Below are positions 46,921 through 57,636 of a stretch of DNA of 64,000 nt, piece after piece. The notes beneath the pieces were generated by a model. It ran no database searches. It was not told where the DNA came from and saw only the letters and a program-made list of their open reading frames with translations. Location of the stretch: the NCBI GenBank assembly GCA_036925085.1, contig JAUPFP010000035.1, forward strand, positions 621,501 through 685,500. Direction: 5' to 3'. How positions within the stretch are numbered: the stretch's first letter is position 1; every line of letters starts with the position of its first letter. The stretch is from Brachycybe producta (lineage: Eukaryota > Arthropoda > Diplopoda > Playtdesmida > Andrognathidae). The translations under genes and the position numbers were made by a program.

Positions 46921-47100
46921 AATGGCTGTGCTTGTTACCTGTGTCTCAGGGATACAAGGTGGTCGATGGCTTTGTATGTTCCATTATTGCCAGCATGGCA
47001 TCTGGAACCTAAAATCATGGTTCTCCAAAAAATAATGTAGTCCACACATTAGGTAGGTTATAAAAATATTTACACGACTTTATTTGCTAATAGTGACAGT
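46921..47100. other. Unassigned gap
   Basis: Nothing recognised. Confidence 0.3.
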
Positions 47101-47734
47101 GTTCTGAGCAGTGCATTGGATTTGGGGATTTGGATTTGATTTAGATATAAATTTATAGAAAATTTAGTGATTTAAGTTGGATTTCAACTAAAATGATTTG
47201 GATTTGATTTGAATTTAATAAATATATTTGCCCTTTTAAAAAAATCAAGAAAGAAGAGTGATTGTATTGAGAAAATTTCTTTTCACCAACAGGTAAGAAG
47301 GTCAAGGGGAAGGGAGAAGGATGAGATCAGTGGACTCCACTGGACACACAAAAAGTTGGCTCGAGACATCATGAGATACACGGTGTCACAATGTTTGCCC
47401 TGAAACTCCTTGCCCTAAAACCACTTGCTCTAAAGGGTCATTTGCCCTAAAACTATGCCCAAACGAGAACCCCACCTATTTTTGAAATATGTTTTTCTTT
47501 TTATATGGTCTAGTGTCTTTTGGTAGAGTATGTTAAATAGTTCATTGGATTGATGTGGATTTTAAATTTTTTGTCAGATTTGGATTTGAATTTGGTAAAA
47601 TTTTGTATGTTGGGATTTGGATTTAATTTGGCAATTGCCAATAAAGATTTGGATTTGATTTGGCAATTGCCAATAAAGATTTGGATTGGATTCAATCCAA
47701 TAGAAAGCACCAAATCCAATGCACTGGTTCTGAG
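47101..47734. mobile_element. hAT-type element with perfect 8-bp duplication
   Basis: GTTCTGAG occurs at 47101-47108 and 47727-47734. The ends CAGTGCATTGGATTTGG and CCAAATCCAATGCACTG are perfect inverted repeats. The interior is a degenerate GGATTTGGATTTGATTT minisatellite, with a directly repeated TTGGCAATTGCCAATAAAGA (47627, 47659). A TTGCCCTAAA-type segment (47393-47462) resembles the 39.7-kb minisatellite. Confidence 0.8.
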
Positions 47735-48543
47735 GCACCAGCAAACTCTTAACTGCCTTGGTCTCTGAACACCACTTATGAAACAAAAGGCACCAGGTGT
47801 ACTTATAAACTTCATGTGCACCAGGACCTTACAATGTTACTTAAAATACTTCAAGTTAAAAACATCTATTAAAATTACAATATTCTGGAAACATCACGGA
47901 AACACCTATTGTGGAAAGAGTCTCGCATCACTGGTCCATCCAGGATATATCCTGTTTGGATCATTGCTACGAACCTCCTTGACCTCTTACCTCATCGTGG
48001 TGGGCAGGGAGGTGTCGTCTAACAACCTCCCAGCCACCCCCCAAGCGTGAGATGAGGTGCTGTGGAATTATAACTGTTTCACGGGCAGGCAACTATGCAT
48101 AAATCGTCACATTTGTTATAACCCCTTTTTATCAGACAAAAATGACAGAACTCTTAAATTTGTTATTAATCTCTCTGAGGTTAATAAGTAAGAATAATTA
48201 AAAAAAATTCAATTTAATCATTTATTAGGAACATTTTCAGTAAGAATACGCACGTAAGATACGTAGATCACGCGCGTAAGAATAAGTAAAAAAAATTCAA
48301 TTTAATCGTTTATTAGGAACATTTTCAGTTTGGAATTCCAGTTTATCCTTTTGTTTTTTTTATTCTTTCATTCGTCCTTTTTCATTTTGAAAATTTTCGT
48401 CCAATCGCCACGCACCCCCTATTTTTTAAAACAAATTGTTTGTCTTGTGAAATTGATATATGTAATGAGTATGATTACCATGTGATAAAGAGATTCAATT
48501 TGAATTCGTCATCGACAGGGCTTGGAATTTTATGCAAATCAAG
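47735..48543. other. No gene seen; 86-bp tandem duplication at 48190-48330
   Basis: TTCAATTTAATCATTTATTA and TTCAATTTAATCGTTTATTA repeat 86 bp apart with their flanks. The 47880-48060 stretch is G+C-richer with an open frame of about 90 codons that I do not recognise. Confidence 0.4.
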
Positions 48544-48791
48544 CAAATGTTTCTCAATCTGTGGCCCAAGGGCTAATTGTCAAGTAAAAATCAATTTAGA
48601 TGAACCAACAATTATGGTGTTTTCAATCAAAAAGACTGGTTAGAGGTAATAATTCTAGTTGACAACTAATATTAACCACACATCTAGCCTCTAACTAGCC
48701 TTTGTGGTTAGAAAAAGCATAACTCCAGTTTGCTCTAATGATTATGAATACTTCACAATTGGCACTTGAGCCACAAATTGAGAAACATTTG
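48544..48791. mobile_element. hAT-like MITE (TTTCTCAAT.TGTGGC ends)
   Basis: CAAATGTTTCTCAATCTGTG and its near complement CACAAATTGAGAAACATTTG bound 248 bp. The TTCTCAA-TGTGG terminus is common among hAT elements. A similar end stands alone at 54670 (CAGGTGTTTCTCAATTTGTG). Confidence 0.55.
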
Positions 48792-48859
48792 ATTGATATT
48801 GCATTAAAAACCCACCACCTAGTTATCGACATAGAATATTCTAATTAAGTCTTCGTTTA

Positions 48860-49379
48860 CTTTGAGTAAAGTTCGTTTTTTTAGTTTTCTTATAAATAGG
48901 TTTCTTCGAAGTTAATTGTTTTGTCTTTGGCTAACATTTGTGTTTACAACGTTATTCTTTACTCGCACAGATTGGTTTGGTATAACGTTAAGTTCTTTAT
49001 TCGCCATGATTAGCATACCGAACACCAGTGTTAATGGCAAGTAAGTTTGTTGAAAATAATGATTTACAGTAAATATTTAATTTTTTCAAGTAATTACTAA
49101 TTCAACACATTGTGAATATTTGTAATTTGTATTTATAATTATCAATTACCTTTTTTAATGAAAACGCAATTATGTTTTATCATTTTTTTAAAATTACTTT
49201 TTATTTTATTTTAATTTTTTAATTTAATTTTGAAAATTCCTAAGCACGTAACGCCACGTAACTTTCCAAAGTTAAGCATTGAAGCATCATTAAACCTCCC
49301 GCCACACGAAAAAGGACTTCAGGAGCTGGAGAAACGCGTTTGGCCACTTCCCAGTTATACTCATCAGGAAGTCACCACT
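48860..49379 (+). promoter_or_regulatory. 5' flank of methyltransferase B, with possible small exon and intron
   Basis: 48860-49210 is the counterpart of 38270-38595. It contains CCATGATTAGC...GGCAA|GTAAGT (ATG at 49006, donor at 49040). A possible acceptor near 49277 (AAAGTTAAG|CATTG) would join in frame to codons running into the methyltransferase. The frame from about 49230 to the ATG at 49380 is open. Confidence 0.35.
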
Positions 49380-50195
49380 ATGACAGATAAAAGCCATCTG
49401 AACGGCTCTAACGTTGGCTATATCTTCGATGGCGCCTGGCAACATGAACGCGAACGCCTTGCATCCCTCGAGAACACCTGGGATGCGAAAACGCTGCGTC
49501 ATCTGAAAGCTCTAGGGCTCACCGATGGCTGGCACTGCCTCGAAGTGGGTGCCGGTGGTGGTTCGATCGCTAAGATGCTATGTAGCTATGTTGGTCCCAT
49601 TGGCAAAGTCGTTGCAACAGACCTTGACACGCGATTTCTTGATCTTAAAGAAGCAAACCTCACAGTTTTGCAACATGACATCGTGCACGACGACCTGCCC
49701 GAGAACGTTTTCGACCTGGTGCACTCGCGTATTGTCCTGGAACACTTGCCTCAGAGTGAATTAGCCCTCGATCGTATGATAGCAGCCTTGAAGCCCGGTG
49801 GACGGTTGCTGATCGAAGACTTCGATCATGTAACATTGTTGCCTGACCCGAATGCAACAGCGGTAGACGAGGCTACATGGCAATGCTATATGACAGCTTT
49901 CGTACAATACACAAAGCAAAACGGCTTGAATATTTTCTATGGCAGACGTCTCCATGGTCTGCTCAGCTCTCGTGGCCTGGTCGACGTGGATGCAGAAGGA
50001 AATGTTACGGTCGTGCGAGGTGGTAGTGTGAGAGGCACGTTTATGCAATTGTCTGCCACCAAATTGCGCACACAGTTAATCGAAACGGGTGCTATCGACG
50101 CTGTGACTATGGACCGGATGTTGGCGATGCTAAACGATCCTAACTTTACATGGATCTCGCCGCTCGTGGTCTCTGCCTGGGGCACGAAGCCTTAA
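49380..50195 (+). CDS. Class I SAM-dependent methyltransferase, bacterial type (copy B)
   Basis: 271 residues, same length and motifs as copy A (LEVGAGGGS, VVATDLD, DLPENVFDLVH, LKPGGRLLIEDFD) and about three quarters identical by eye. Differences are spread along the protein, concentrated in the N-terminal 20 residues and the substrate-side half (about 168-235), while the SAM-binding core is nearly unchanged. That pattern suggests both copies stayed under selection while substrate contacts diverged. The frame is open about 50 codons upstream of this ATG, so a longer N-terminus is possible. G+C is higher than the flanks. The 3' side lacks an obvious polyadenylation signal in the first 100 bases. 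Confidence 0.85.
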   Translation: MTDKSHLNGSNVGYIFDGAWQHERERLASLENTWDAKTLRHLKALGLTDGWHCLEVGAGGGSIAKMLCSYVGPIGKVVATDLDTRFLDLKEANLTVLQHDIVHDDLPENVFDLVHSRIVLEHLPQSELALDRMIAALKPGGRLLIEDFDHVTLLPDPNATAVDEATWQCYMTAFVQYTKQNGLNIFYGRRLHGLLSSRGLVDVDAEGNVTVVRGGSVRGTFMQLSATKLRTQLIETGAIDAVTMDRMLAMLNDPNFTWISPLVVSAWGTKP

Positions 50196-50285
50196 GTTGG
50201 CATTTCTTCTGCGCGTTAAAAGTAATAAGTTAATAACTGTCGTTGTGTGTTGAGGTTGTTGGATGTGTAGCAACAGTCGTCACAC
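50196..50285. other. 3' flank of methyltransferase B
   Basis: Nothing recognised. Confidence 0.3.
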
Positions 50286-50502
50286 TGTCACTTGAAGCTT
50301 TGTGACGTCAGATGGGTTGACTAAAATTTTGACTTGTCATTTTCTCTTACAGAAAGAGATTGATAGCAAAAACTACCAACAGCTTAAAACAAACAGTTTC
50401 TAGAATAAGCTTACTTTGTTATTAGTCTGCTTTACCAGACAATATAACTGTGTCTAGCGTTTTGGTCAACCTCTCTACCGTCACAAGCTTCAAGTTGTAG
50501 CG
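50286..50502. mobile_element. TIR element (ACTTGAAGCTT.GTGACG...)
   Basis: ACTTGAAGCTTTGTGACGTC (50290) pairs with the complement region ending ACAAGCTTCAAGT (50497), and inner GGTTGACTAAAAT with TTTTGGTCAACC. A fragment of this family is at 10836. Confidence 0.55.
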
Positions 50503-50951
50503 CGGCAACTCTATAATAAAATATCTCAACTTTTCAGTTCACTTGCAATTAGTTCTAAGGGTCATATTCTTAATGATTTTTAAAGTCTAAGCAAGTGCCT
50601 TAACTTGTCAACTTTTGCATGAAACCTTCTATCAAAAATGCTACATTTGACTTAGGAATCATTAATAACATTAGCTTAAGATTCGCGTTGTTACATTCTT
50701 ATTGATTGTTGGTAATCAATGCTAATCATACTAATAAATTTGATGAAAATATTTATTTCTGCTTGATAGTGCTTGTTATGTCCGTTAAAGTTTGACAAAC
50801 TTTCAGTTTCAGTTTTATCTCGCAAATGAATTCACTAGTAATATCTTAACATTTCAAATATTTTATCTTCAACCAGACAATGTTTAACTTCACCGCACTA
50901 CTAAAACTAAGCCGTGTCTGAGATGTAAATAATCTATTTTACATACAGTTG
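50503..50951. other. No gene seen
   Basis: AT-rich, nothing recognised. Confidence 0.4.
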
Positions 50952-51042
50952 ATTCTTCCAGAAGGAGAAACGTTAGGTCTATATTGTTTTGTATGGTGTA
51001 TACAAAACAATATAGACCTAATGTTTCTCCTTCTGGAAGAAT
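50952..51042. repeat. Long hairpin: 43-bp arms, 5-nt loop, one mismatch
   Basis: ATTCTTCCAGAAGGAGAAAC starts the left arm, and its complement GTTTCTCCTTCTGGAAGAAT (one base different) ends the right arm. The loop is GGTGT (50995-50999). It could be a young foldback element or an RNA hairpin precursor. The near-perfect, unbulged stem is not typical of a conserved miRNA. Confidence 0.85.
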
Positions 51043-53211
51043 AAAAATTGCGAGTTGCAGAACACATTGAGGCTTATTGCACGGCCTATACTTATTCCGT
51101 TCGTGCTGTCAATATACTGTACATGTGTGTTCTCATTCGCAGGCGTTGGAGCGTGCTTAGGAGGACATAATATATGGACATACACTTCTGTTGCTTTTAG
51201 TACCGTGTAATAAGCCTCATTTATGCTTCAGTTTTATAATTTTTGCCTTGACTTGCTATATAAGCTTTGAAAAGTTGAACATTATCCATGCTATAGCTTC
51301 ATGGTGAAGCAAAAGCGAAAATATGAAACTGAATATAATTTTTAAGGTTACTTTACAGCTTAGCTGTGAAGTATACAAAAAAACAGGCCATATTCTTGAC
51401 ATAACTGTCGCAATGCCTTCAGCACTATCTAGGGCATTTTGGCAAATTATCCCAATTACAGTCGCATAACTCGTGTATGTGTCTATATTCTAAACCATTT
51501 CCATTATCTTTCAATTTTTCTTCTTGAAGGGAAAGAATGTGACAGAGAGACAGATAGCATCAGGGGATCATCGATTTTATATTTTTCTCTATAAAAGAGT
51601 TACAAAACCTTATACATAAAGGGGGGGGGGTGTTGTCTTACCAGAATACATAGCCACCAACAATGATTGACAGCATACATTATGTTTTATGTCTTGCATA
51701 ATGCAATAACTACTTTTGGTTAAGTAAACAGTATAAATTTAAAATAAGATATTTCTTTTGGTATTTTTTTTTTGTCTTTTTCTTCAAGCTTTGACATATA
51801 GTTCAGTTTGAACTAGAATGAACTCTTTTTAGAATTCATTCTATTGTATGGTGGGATGGGGTTTTTTTTTTCTTTTCTCGAATGATTGTTTAAGTTTTTA
51901 CTGTATAGGATCAATGTGTTTATATGTTGTATGCCAAGAAGTGTTTCTCTACAACTTGACAATGAAAGTGAATTTGTCCAAAAAGGAAGTAAGCCATAGA
52001 GTCCTTATAGATGTTGATCTCTATGTACACATTACATTGCACATTCACTCACACTACTAATCTATGTTATCTTTTTGATTGTCTTTTTTTTTCTATTGTC
52101 CATCAAAATCTGAAAAGACCAGATATTTTTGTGTGTGTTTATTTTTGTTTTTCTTCTATACATATATATAAAAAAAAGTGCTGGTATGTTTGCCAAAGAG
52201 GATTTTTTTTCTCATTTCTGTATAACAAAAGTTGATAGAAATGCTGTAATGTGTTTGAATGATCCGCATCAGTGGACGTAATGTCTTTATTAAAAGACAA
52301 CTTTAGCCATGGACCTTTTCTTTTCTTTTTTTTTCATTCAGTAGTGGACACTGTGATATAAAGCTGTTTTTGTAAGATTGATTACAAGAACTAAACTAAA
52401 TTGCTAATCCATATAGAATTAAGTGCTACATTGAATGAAAGCTAAACCAAGCGAATGCTAAAGCAGTAAGCGGCGATGACATTGGCTATTTTTTTCAGCA
52501 ATATTTAGTGCAAGAAAATGAATGAGATATTGCTATAAGTCTGGCACAATATTTCTTGCAAGAAAATCGATTGCAAGTCTTGAAAGAGTGTTAATCACAG
52601 TACCAATTACAGTTTATTTAGGGGCACAACAGCAAATTTTGCCAATGTGATCGCTGCTGAAGGTGTGTCCATTTTTACTTTTTTGTGGTTGTTAAATGTA
52701 AGTTTGTGTCTGAAACTGATGTCACATGTGTGTTTAGAAAGAAGCATCTTATGGCAAAACTGCAAAAATGGCAACTTTGTTTGTTTATACGGGAATGTTA
52801 TATACAAAACGGAATTTCGATGTCAACATGTAGTGGTTTTTATTTAAATGATTCAATGTTAGCAATACCTCTTCTGTATAAAAGTTATGTATGGCTTTGT
52901 TTACAGCTGGCCAATTTTTATATAGATTATAAAATATGAATATTAAAAATGAATTAGTATTCCATAAAAATCGAGATTTATTAAATTAGCCCTTGAACAC
53001 ACGTCTGTGTTACTAGCTATCATGTATACCACAATAATGTACCCGTTTATTCTTTCCTGTAACATTTTCCATGACGTATACATGGTGTAGTTGATCATAG
53101 CATCAATTGTCATAGATGAAATTTGAGTTGTCTTTGTCGTTGTTGCATTAGTGCGGTCTGTGGCGGGTCTTATAATATAAACGTTTAAGGCCGGCCCTAG
53201 ACGTAACGTTT
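51043..53211. other. No gene seen
   Basis: AT-rich with a G-run at 51621-51630 and homopolymers. The base composition resembles a long 3' UTR or intron; no coding support. Confidence 0.45.
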
Positions 53212-53341
53212 AACTGCACATGTCTGTCGTTATATGCCGCGCCATTCATGTTAAAAATACTCCGAATTAGTGATGTACCACTAATTCGGAGTATTCTTGT
53301 CGTGACTGGCGCGGCATATAGAACGGTAGACATGTACAGTT
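53212..53341. repeat. Palindromic MITE-like hairpin
   Basis: Core AATACTCCGAATTAGTG with perfect complement CACTAATTCGGAGTATT around a 6-nt loop. Outer arms ATGCCGCGCCA/TGGCGCGGCAT and ACATGTCTG/TAGACATGT. Confidence 0.7.
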
Positions 53342-55411
53342 ATTATATTAAGCCAAAACAATGTTAATTAATATAATGAAATAAAAATAAAGTTTCACTT
53401 GTCTTGTAAAAAAACACAACAAAATAAATAAAAATAACCATGTTTCTTATAAAAAAAATGACTATTTTGTTGTCAAAATGAATAATGAAAAATCTAACCA
53501 TAAGACGAATTTAATTAAAATCTTGGCTTGCTACTCCTCGATGATAGTAAGTTTAAAATGACTAAATTGAAACATCTACTGTAAACAAAAGACAAAAAAA
53601 TACCCACATACAAATTTATTTTTCAATTTAAGCTCTCGTGTGTGAAGGGGGAAGTAAAAATGGTTCTGGGCATTTATGCATTTTCATGGGGCCTGCCCGA
53701 AAATATTTTTTACTGGTTGATTTTTACCGCAGTCAAGGTTGCACTCTCACGCTTTAACCCACCTTCTCCACCCGCCCTGCTCTTAGAGGTGGCAACGGAT
53801 ATAGAACTGAACCGTTTCTACTTGGTTCGGAGCCAGTTTAATCGGTTCACAGTTCGCGATTTTTTTTGGAAACTGGTTCTAATCAGTTTGTCGATCTTGA
53901 CGAACCAGTTCCTAATATGCATTATGAGCTAGATGCGACAATTTTCTGTAATATAGCCCCAGGTCTTTGGACTCATTTCTTGCACTAATAATTGTTACTA
54001 GGTAGAATAGTCAATGGGATTGCTTTTATTATGAAAAGGACATCTACAGCAACTATCTTTTCTAACAATTAAACTTGAATATGGGTGGATTTTTTTTCTT
54101 CTTCTTCTGAAAAGTGAATCAGTTGAAGTTACAGACCATTAATCATTTTTGATTTTTAAGTATCTGAAATTTGTCATTGTTATATAAGATTTATAAGTAG
54201 GCCTACAAGTAAAGACAGTCTTATTGAAAATATATGAAATATAAATAAAAATGCTAGTGATAAATTCTAGACTTATTTTTCTTCTGATAAAACTTAAAAT
54301 GGTCTTAAAGATAAATTGTAGGCAATGTAGTATACCTTTAACAAAATAGAAAATCGAAGTTGTTGCTAAGGGAGATGGTTATTTTCAATGTTAAATTTGC
54401 TTTTGCTTTCCAGTGGATGGTGTCCCCCCTATTGCTGTATATTGCCCTTCTTCCACCCAACCAATTCGTTGTCTCTTTGAAATATCTCTTCCTTTGAGAT
54501 AGAATAAAAAAAAATCCCTTTTTGTCATGAGATAGAAAGGAAAAGAACACCTGATTTTGTTTGAATTGACAGAAAAAAAGGTAAGGAGAAGGGGGAGGGG
54601 CTGTTTTTACGCTACTGACGTGTCTTATTTTGTTTTTTATTTCTTGATGCAATTTTGGAGATGGAGTTCAGGTGTTTCTCAATTTGTGGCTCGAGTGCCA
54701 CACTTGATAAACATGTTGACTTTTTAATGTGATACTCTCAATAAGAGAAACAAAAGTTTGGAAGATATTTCTGGGTTGGTTTTTTTTACAGTTATTCATC
54801 CGTTTTATACATTCAATTTGATTTTTTTATCCTGGTTTTTATTTTTATTATATTTTTGTTGCTTATATTTTTTTACTCTCTCTCTCTCTCTCTCTCTCCT
54901 CTCAATATCTCTTTCTCTTTCTCTCGATCTTCTTCACTTTAAGAAAACACAATAAAAATATGAAATGTATAAAATATGAGAGTGCTTTCTTCAATATTCT
55001 ACCAGGTTTTCTTTTAGTTTTACTTTCTGGTGAAGTATATTATTTGGCAAACAAAGACAACATCAGTCACTTAAGAGATTTTTATTTATTTTTGACCCAT
55101 TCTTTTTTCTTTTTGAGTTTTTTTTTTTCAGTTGTCTTTTATTAATAATTAAAGTTAACATTGCATTATTTTGAATTATTGAATATGAAATGAAATTTTT
55201 CCTTATTTCAAACACAGACAATAAAAATTAATTCTACATTTGTTAACCTTTAATTGTAAATTGATTTTTGGTTTTGGGGTCTTTAATTATAAATGAAATT
55301 GCTTCTTTTTGTTCTTTATATAAAAGGATTTTCAGGGGTGAGCAAACTTTTATTCAGCTTTTTTTTATTATTAATTTATATTTTTTTACTCTACTAAAAT
55401 AAAATTGAATA
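53342..55411. other. No gene seen; hAT-like end at 54670 and (CT)n at 54878-54930
   Basis: AT-rich. 53790-53910 carries repeated GAACCAGTT/AACTGGTTC motifs forming an imperfect inverted repeat. No coding support. Confidence 0.4.
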
Positions 55412-56006
55412 TTTTCCTGATTAGATATTTATCTTGTTTTCGCCCCCCCCCCCCCCCCTTCGGATGGTGTGTCCGCGTGGCTACTATGTTCTTCTATGGG
55501 AGGTCTCATCCTCCAACTGCGGTTTTGAGACAATTTATATTTTTGAAAGCGAACATTGTTAAGGAGAAACATTACGGACAAATTCAAGAGTGTTTTTGAA
55601 ACTACATGTAGACTAGTTGGTGATAATGCTAAAAGTTTTTTCATGATGTTATCTTTCAAAATAAACTTTTTATGATAGTTTGAAAAAGGCGAAAATAGTT
55701 TTTCATGTCAGTTGTCAATCGAAAATCCAAAAAAAAAAACGGATCGGTTTCAAACTGAACTACAAAATGTTTATTTTTTAAGATATTGCCATGAAAAAAC
55801 TTTTAGCTTAATCATTTACAATTCTAGTTTTGAAGATAACTTGAATTTTCTTCGCAATGTTGTTTCAAAAAAAAAAAAAAAAAAATGTTGGCTTAACATT
55901 TTTGTGTCCAAATTTTTACAAAAAAACGTCTACGGAGCAATTAATCACTGCAGTGGTGTATTTCCAAGGGACAAAAGCAAAATAAATACCTATTCAGCAA
56001 CCTTAA
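55412..56006. mobile_element. TTAA-flanked element, family 2, third copy
   Basis: The right end, CAAAATAAATACCTATTCAG to TTAA (56003-56006), and the left GATATTTATCTTGTTTTCG are inverted versions of the family 2 terminus. The subterminal GGAGGTCTCATCCTCC/ GGAGAAACATTACGG matches 13554-13775. A C-run (55442-55459) and an A-run (55868-55885) interrupt it. Its left TTAA is not identified. Confidence 0.5.
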
Positions 56007-56064
56007 GCTTTCATTATACAGTAATTGTTAGACCCGAATTCAACTTCAGTTTTTTTAACCCTCT

Positions 56065-56378
56065 GAGCTTGGGCGGACTGAGAACGCGGCGCGTTACGGT
56101 TTGCCCCTTCCTTCCCTATTTGCTTTCCAGTATGCCACAGTATCCATGGTGACAATGATGAGTAGTGATGAAGAAGTACTTTTTTTGGCTACTGTGGTGG
56201 AAGCAGACGAGGAAGAGAAAGTACAAAAACTATAGAAAGGAACAGGTCTGATAAATTCTTCTCCACTCTCCCATCCATTAGGGCGGAAATGAGGAGAAGC
56301 GCGGTGAAATTCCGACTTCAAGAAGTTTCAAACTTTTTCCAGAGCGGTACTGCGCCGCGCTTCTCCGCGCTTGTGCTC
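56065..56378. mobile_element. Possible PIF/Harbinger-derived fragment
   Basis: G+C-rich inverted ends: GGGCGGACTGAGAACGCGGC versus the complement of GCCGCGCTTCTCCGCGCTTG. Inside, an ATG at 56160 opens MSSDEEVLFLATVVEADEEE, then stops. This resembles the acidic N-terminus of Harbinger transposases. Weak, since the rest is not preserved. Confidence 0.35.
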
Positions 56379-57043
56379 TAATGGACGAGGCTCCAGTCAT
56401 TTACATGCATTTTGTTTGGGCGACCCATCGTCATCATCAGCATAGGGCTCTTTACTTTTAAAAACTCATCAATTTGATGATTAACAAAAGTCTGCAGTAT
56501 TTTTTTGTTTTTCTATGGTTTTTATGATCAACCTGTACTGTTTCCCAGAATAAAGAAGAAATTTATGCAAAAATATAAATAATTACGGGGTTGTATATGC
56601 ACTAGCAAAAAAAATATTGTAATTTGTTTCTAAATTTATATTATTGATTTCTTATTTTGCCCTTCTACACATTCTGTTTTATTTTATTTTTTTAGAATTA
56701 ATGAGGGCGGTCGAAGGAGTGAGTGAGTAGTGAGTGTACTTTTCCATCAAACAGTAGGATAGGAAATGCACTTATTTTATTACACAAAGATTCCGACAAT
56801 TTTTTTTTTTCTTTCTAGTCTTAAAATATTAGAATCTGTATAAACTGCTTCTGTGTAACTTGCTTAAAAGAAAAATAAATGGCGAAAAAAACAAACACTG
56901 ACATGCAGTGACATTATGATTGGATGCTAAAAGCCATGCTCTAATTGGCTGGGCATAACGCAATCAGTATAGTGTGACCTGCTGTTCAGTAACGTAACCA
57001 CATGATGCAACACAACACAATGCAGCAGCTGCAGCAGACATAG
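56379..57043. other. No gene seen
   Basis: AT-rich, nothing recognised. Confidence 0.4.
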
Positions 57044-57439
57044 TAATGGCGCATTCACACTAGGCTGGTTTTCCAGCTGCTGGTTGCTGCTTGCTGGTTG
57101 TAGTCAGCTAGCAGCATAGTGTGATCTGCTACCAGCAGCTGCTTTCTCCAGCACGCTAGTGATTTTAACAGTGGCCGGTGAAGTTGAACATGTCCAACTT
57201 TAGCAGCTACCAGTTGGTCATTTGACTCCCTTCCTGCTGCTACCAGTGTGTAACTCCATTGCTTGTGTTGGTTGTTATTAGAGTTTGTATTTTTGCACGA
57301 CGGGGATTGGATGACTTGTGCTGCTAATACCAGCAGTGACTAAAGAAGTGTGAACCCAAAGCAGCTGCTGCTTGCTGTTGCTGCTAATAGCCAGCAGCAA
57401 CCAGTGGCTTGTAAACCAGCCTAGTGTGAATGCGTCTAA
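57044..57439. mobile_element. TIR element with TAA duplication
   Basis: GGCGCATTCACACTAGGCTG and the complement of CAGCCTAGTGTGAATGCGTC are inverted ends. TAA lies on both sides (57044-57046, 57437-57439), as for PIF/Harbinger MITEs. The interior is rich in GCAGCTGCTG-type motifs. A partial related end follows at 57445. Confidence 0.6.
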
Positions 57440-57465
57440 AGCGGCAGTCACACTAGGCTGGAAGC

Positions 57466-57531
57466 AATATATTTTCACGAAAATGTGTAGACTCATGATC
57501 ATGAGTCCACACATTTTCGTGAAAATATATT
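57466..57531. repeat. 66-bp palindrome, one mismatch, no loop
   Basis: The centre is ATGA|TCAT at 57498/57499. The arms begin AATATATTTTCACGAAAATG. Confidence 0.9.
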
Positions 57532-57636
57532 AGTCCTTGTGTACATGTACTGTTTGTTGCGTTTCCACTACAGTATGTTGTAGTTCGTAAACAAATGCAC
57601 ATTTTCAGTGATGGCTTTTTTTTCCTCCGTGGTCAT

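Noticed and set aside
47880-48060. Open frame ending NNLPATPQA as a possible host exon
   Set aside because: No recognisable family or splice context; left unassigned.
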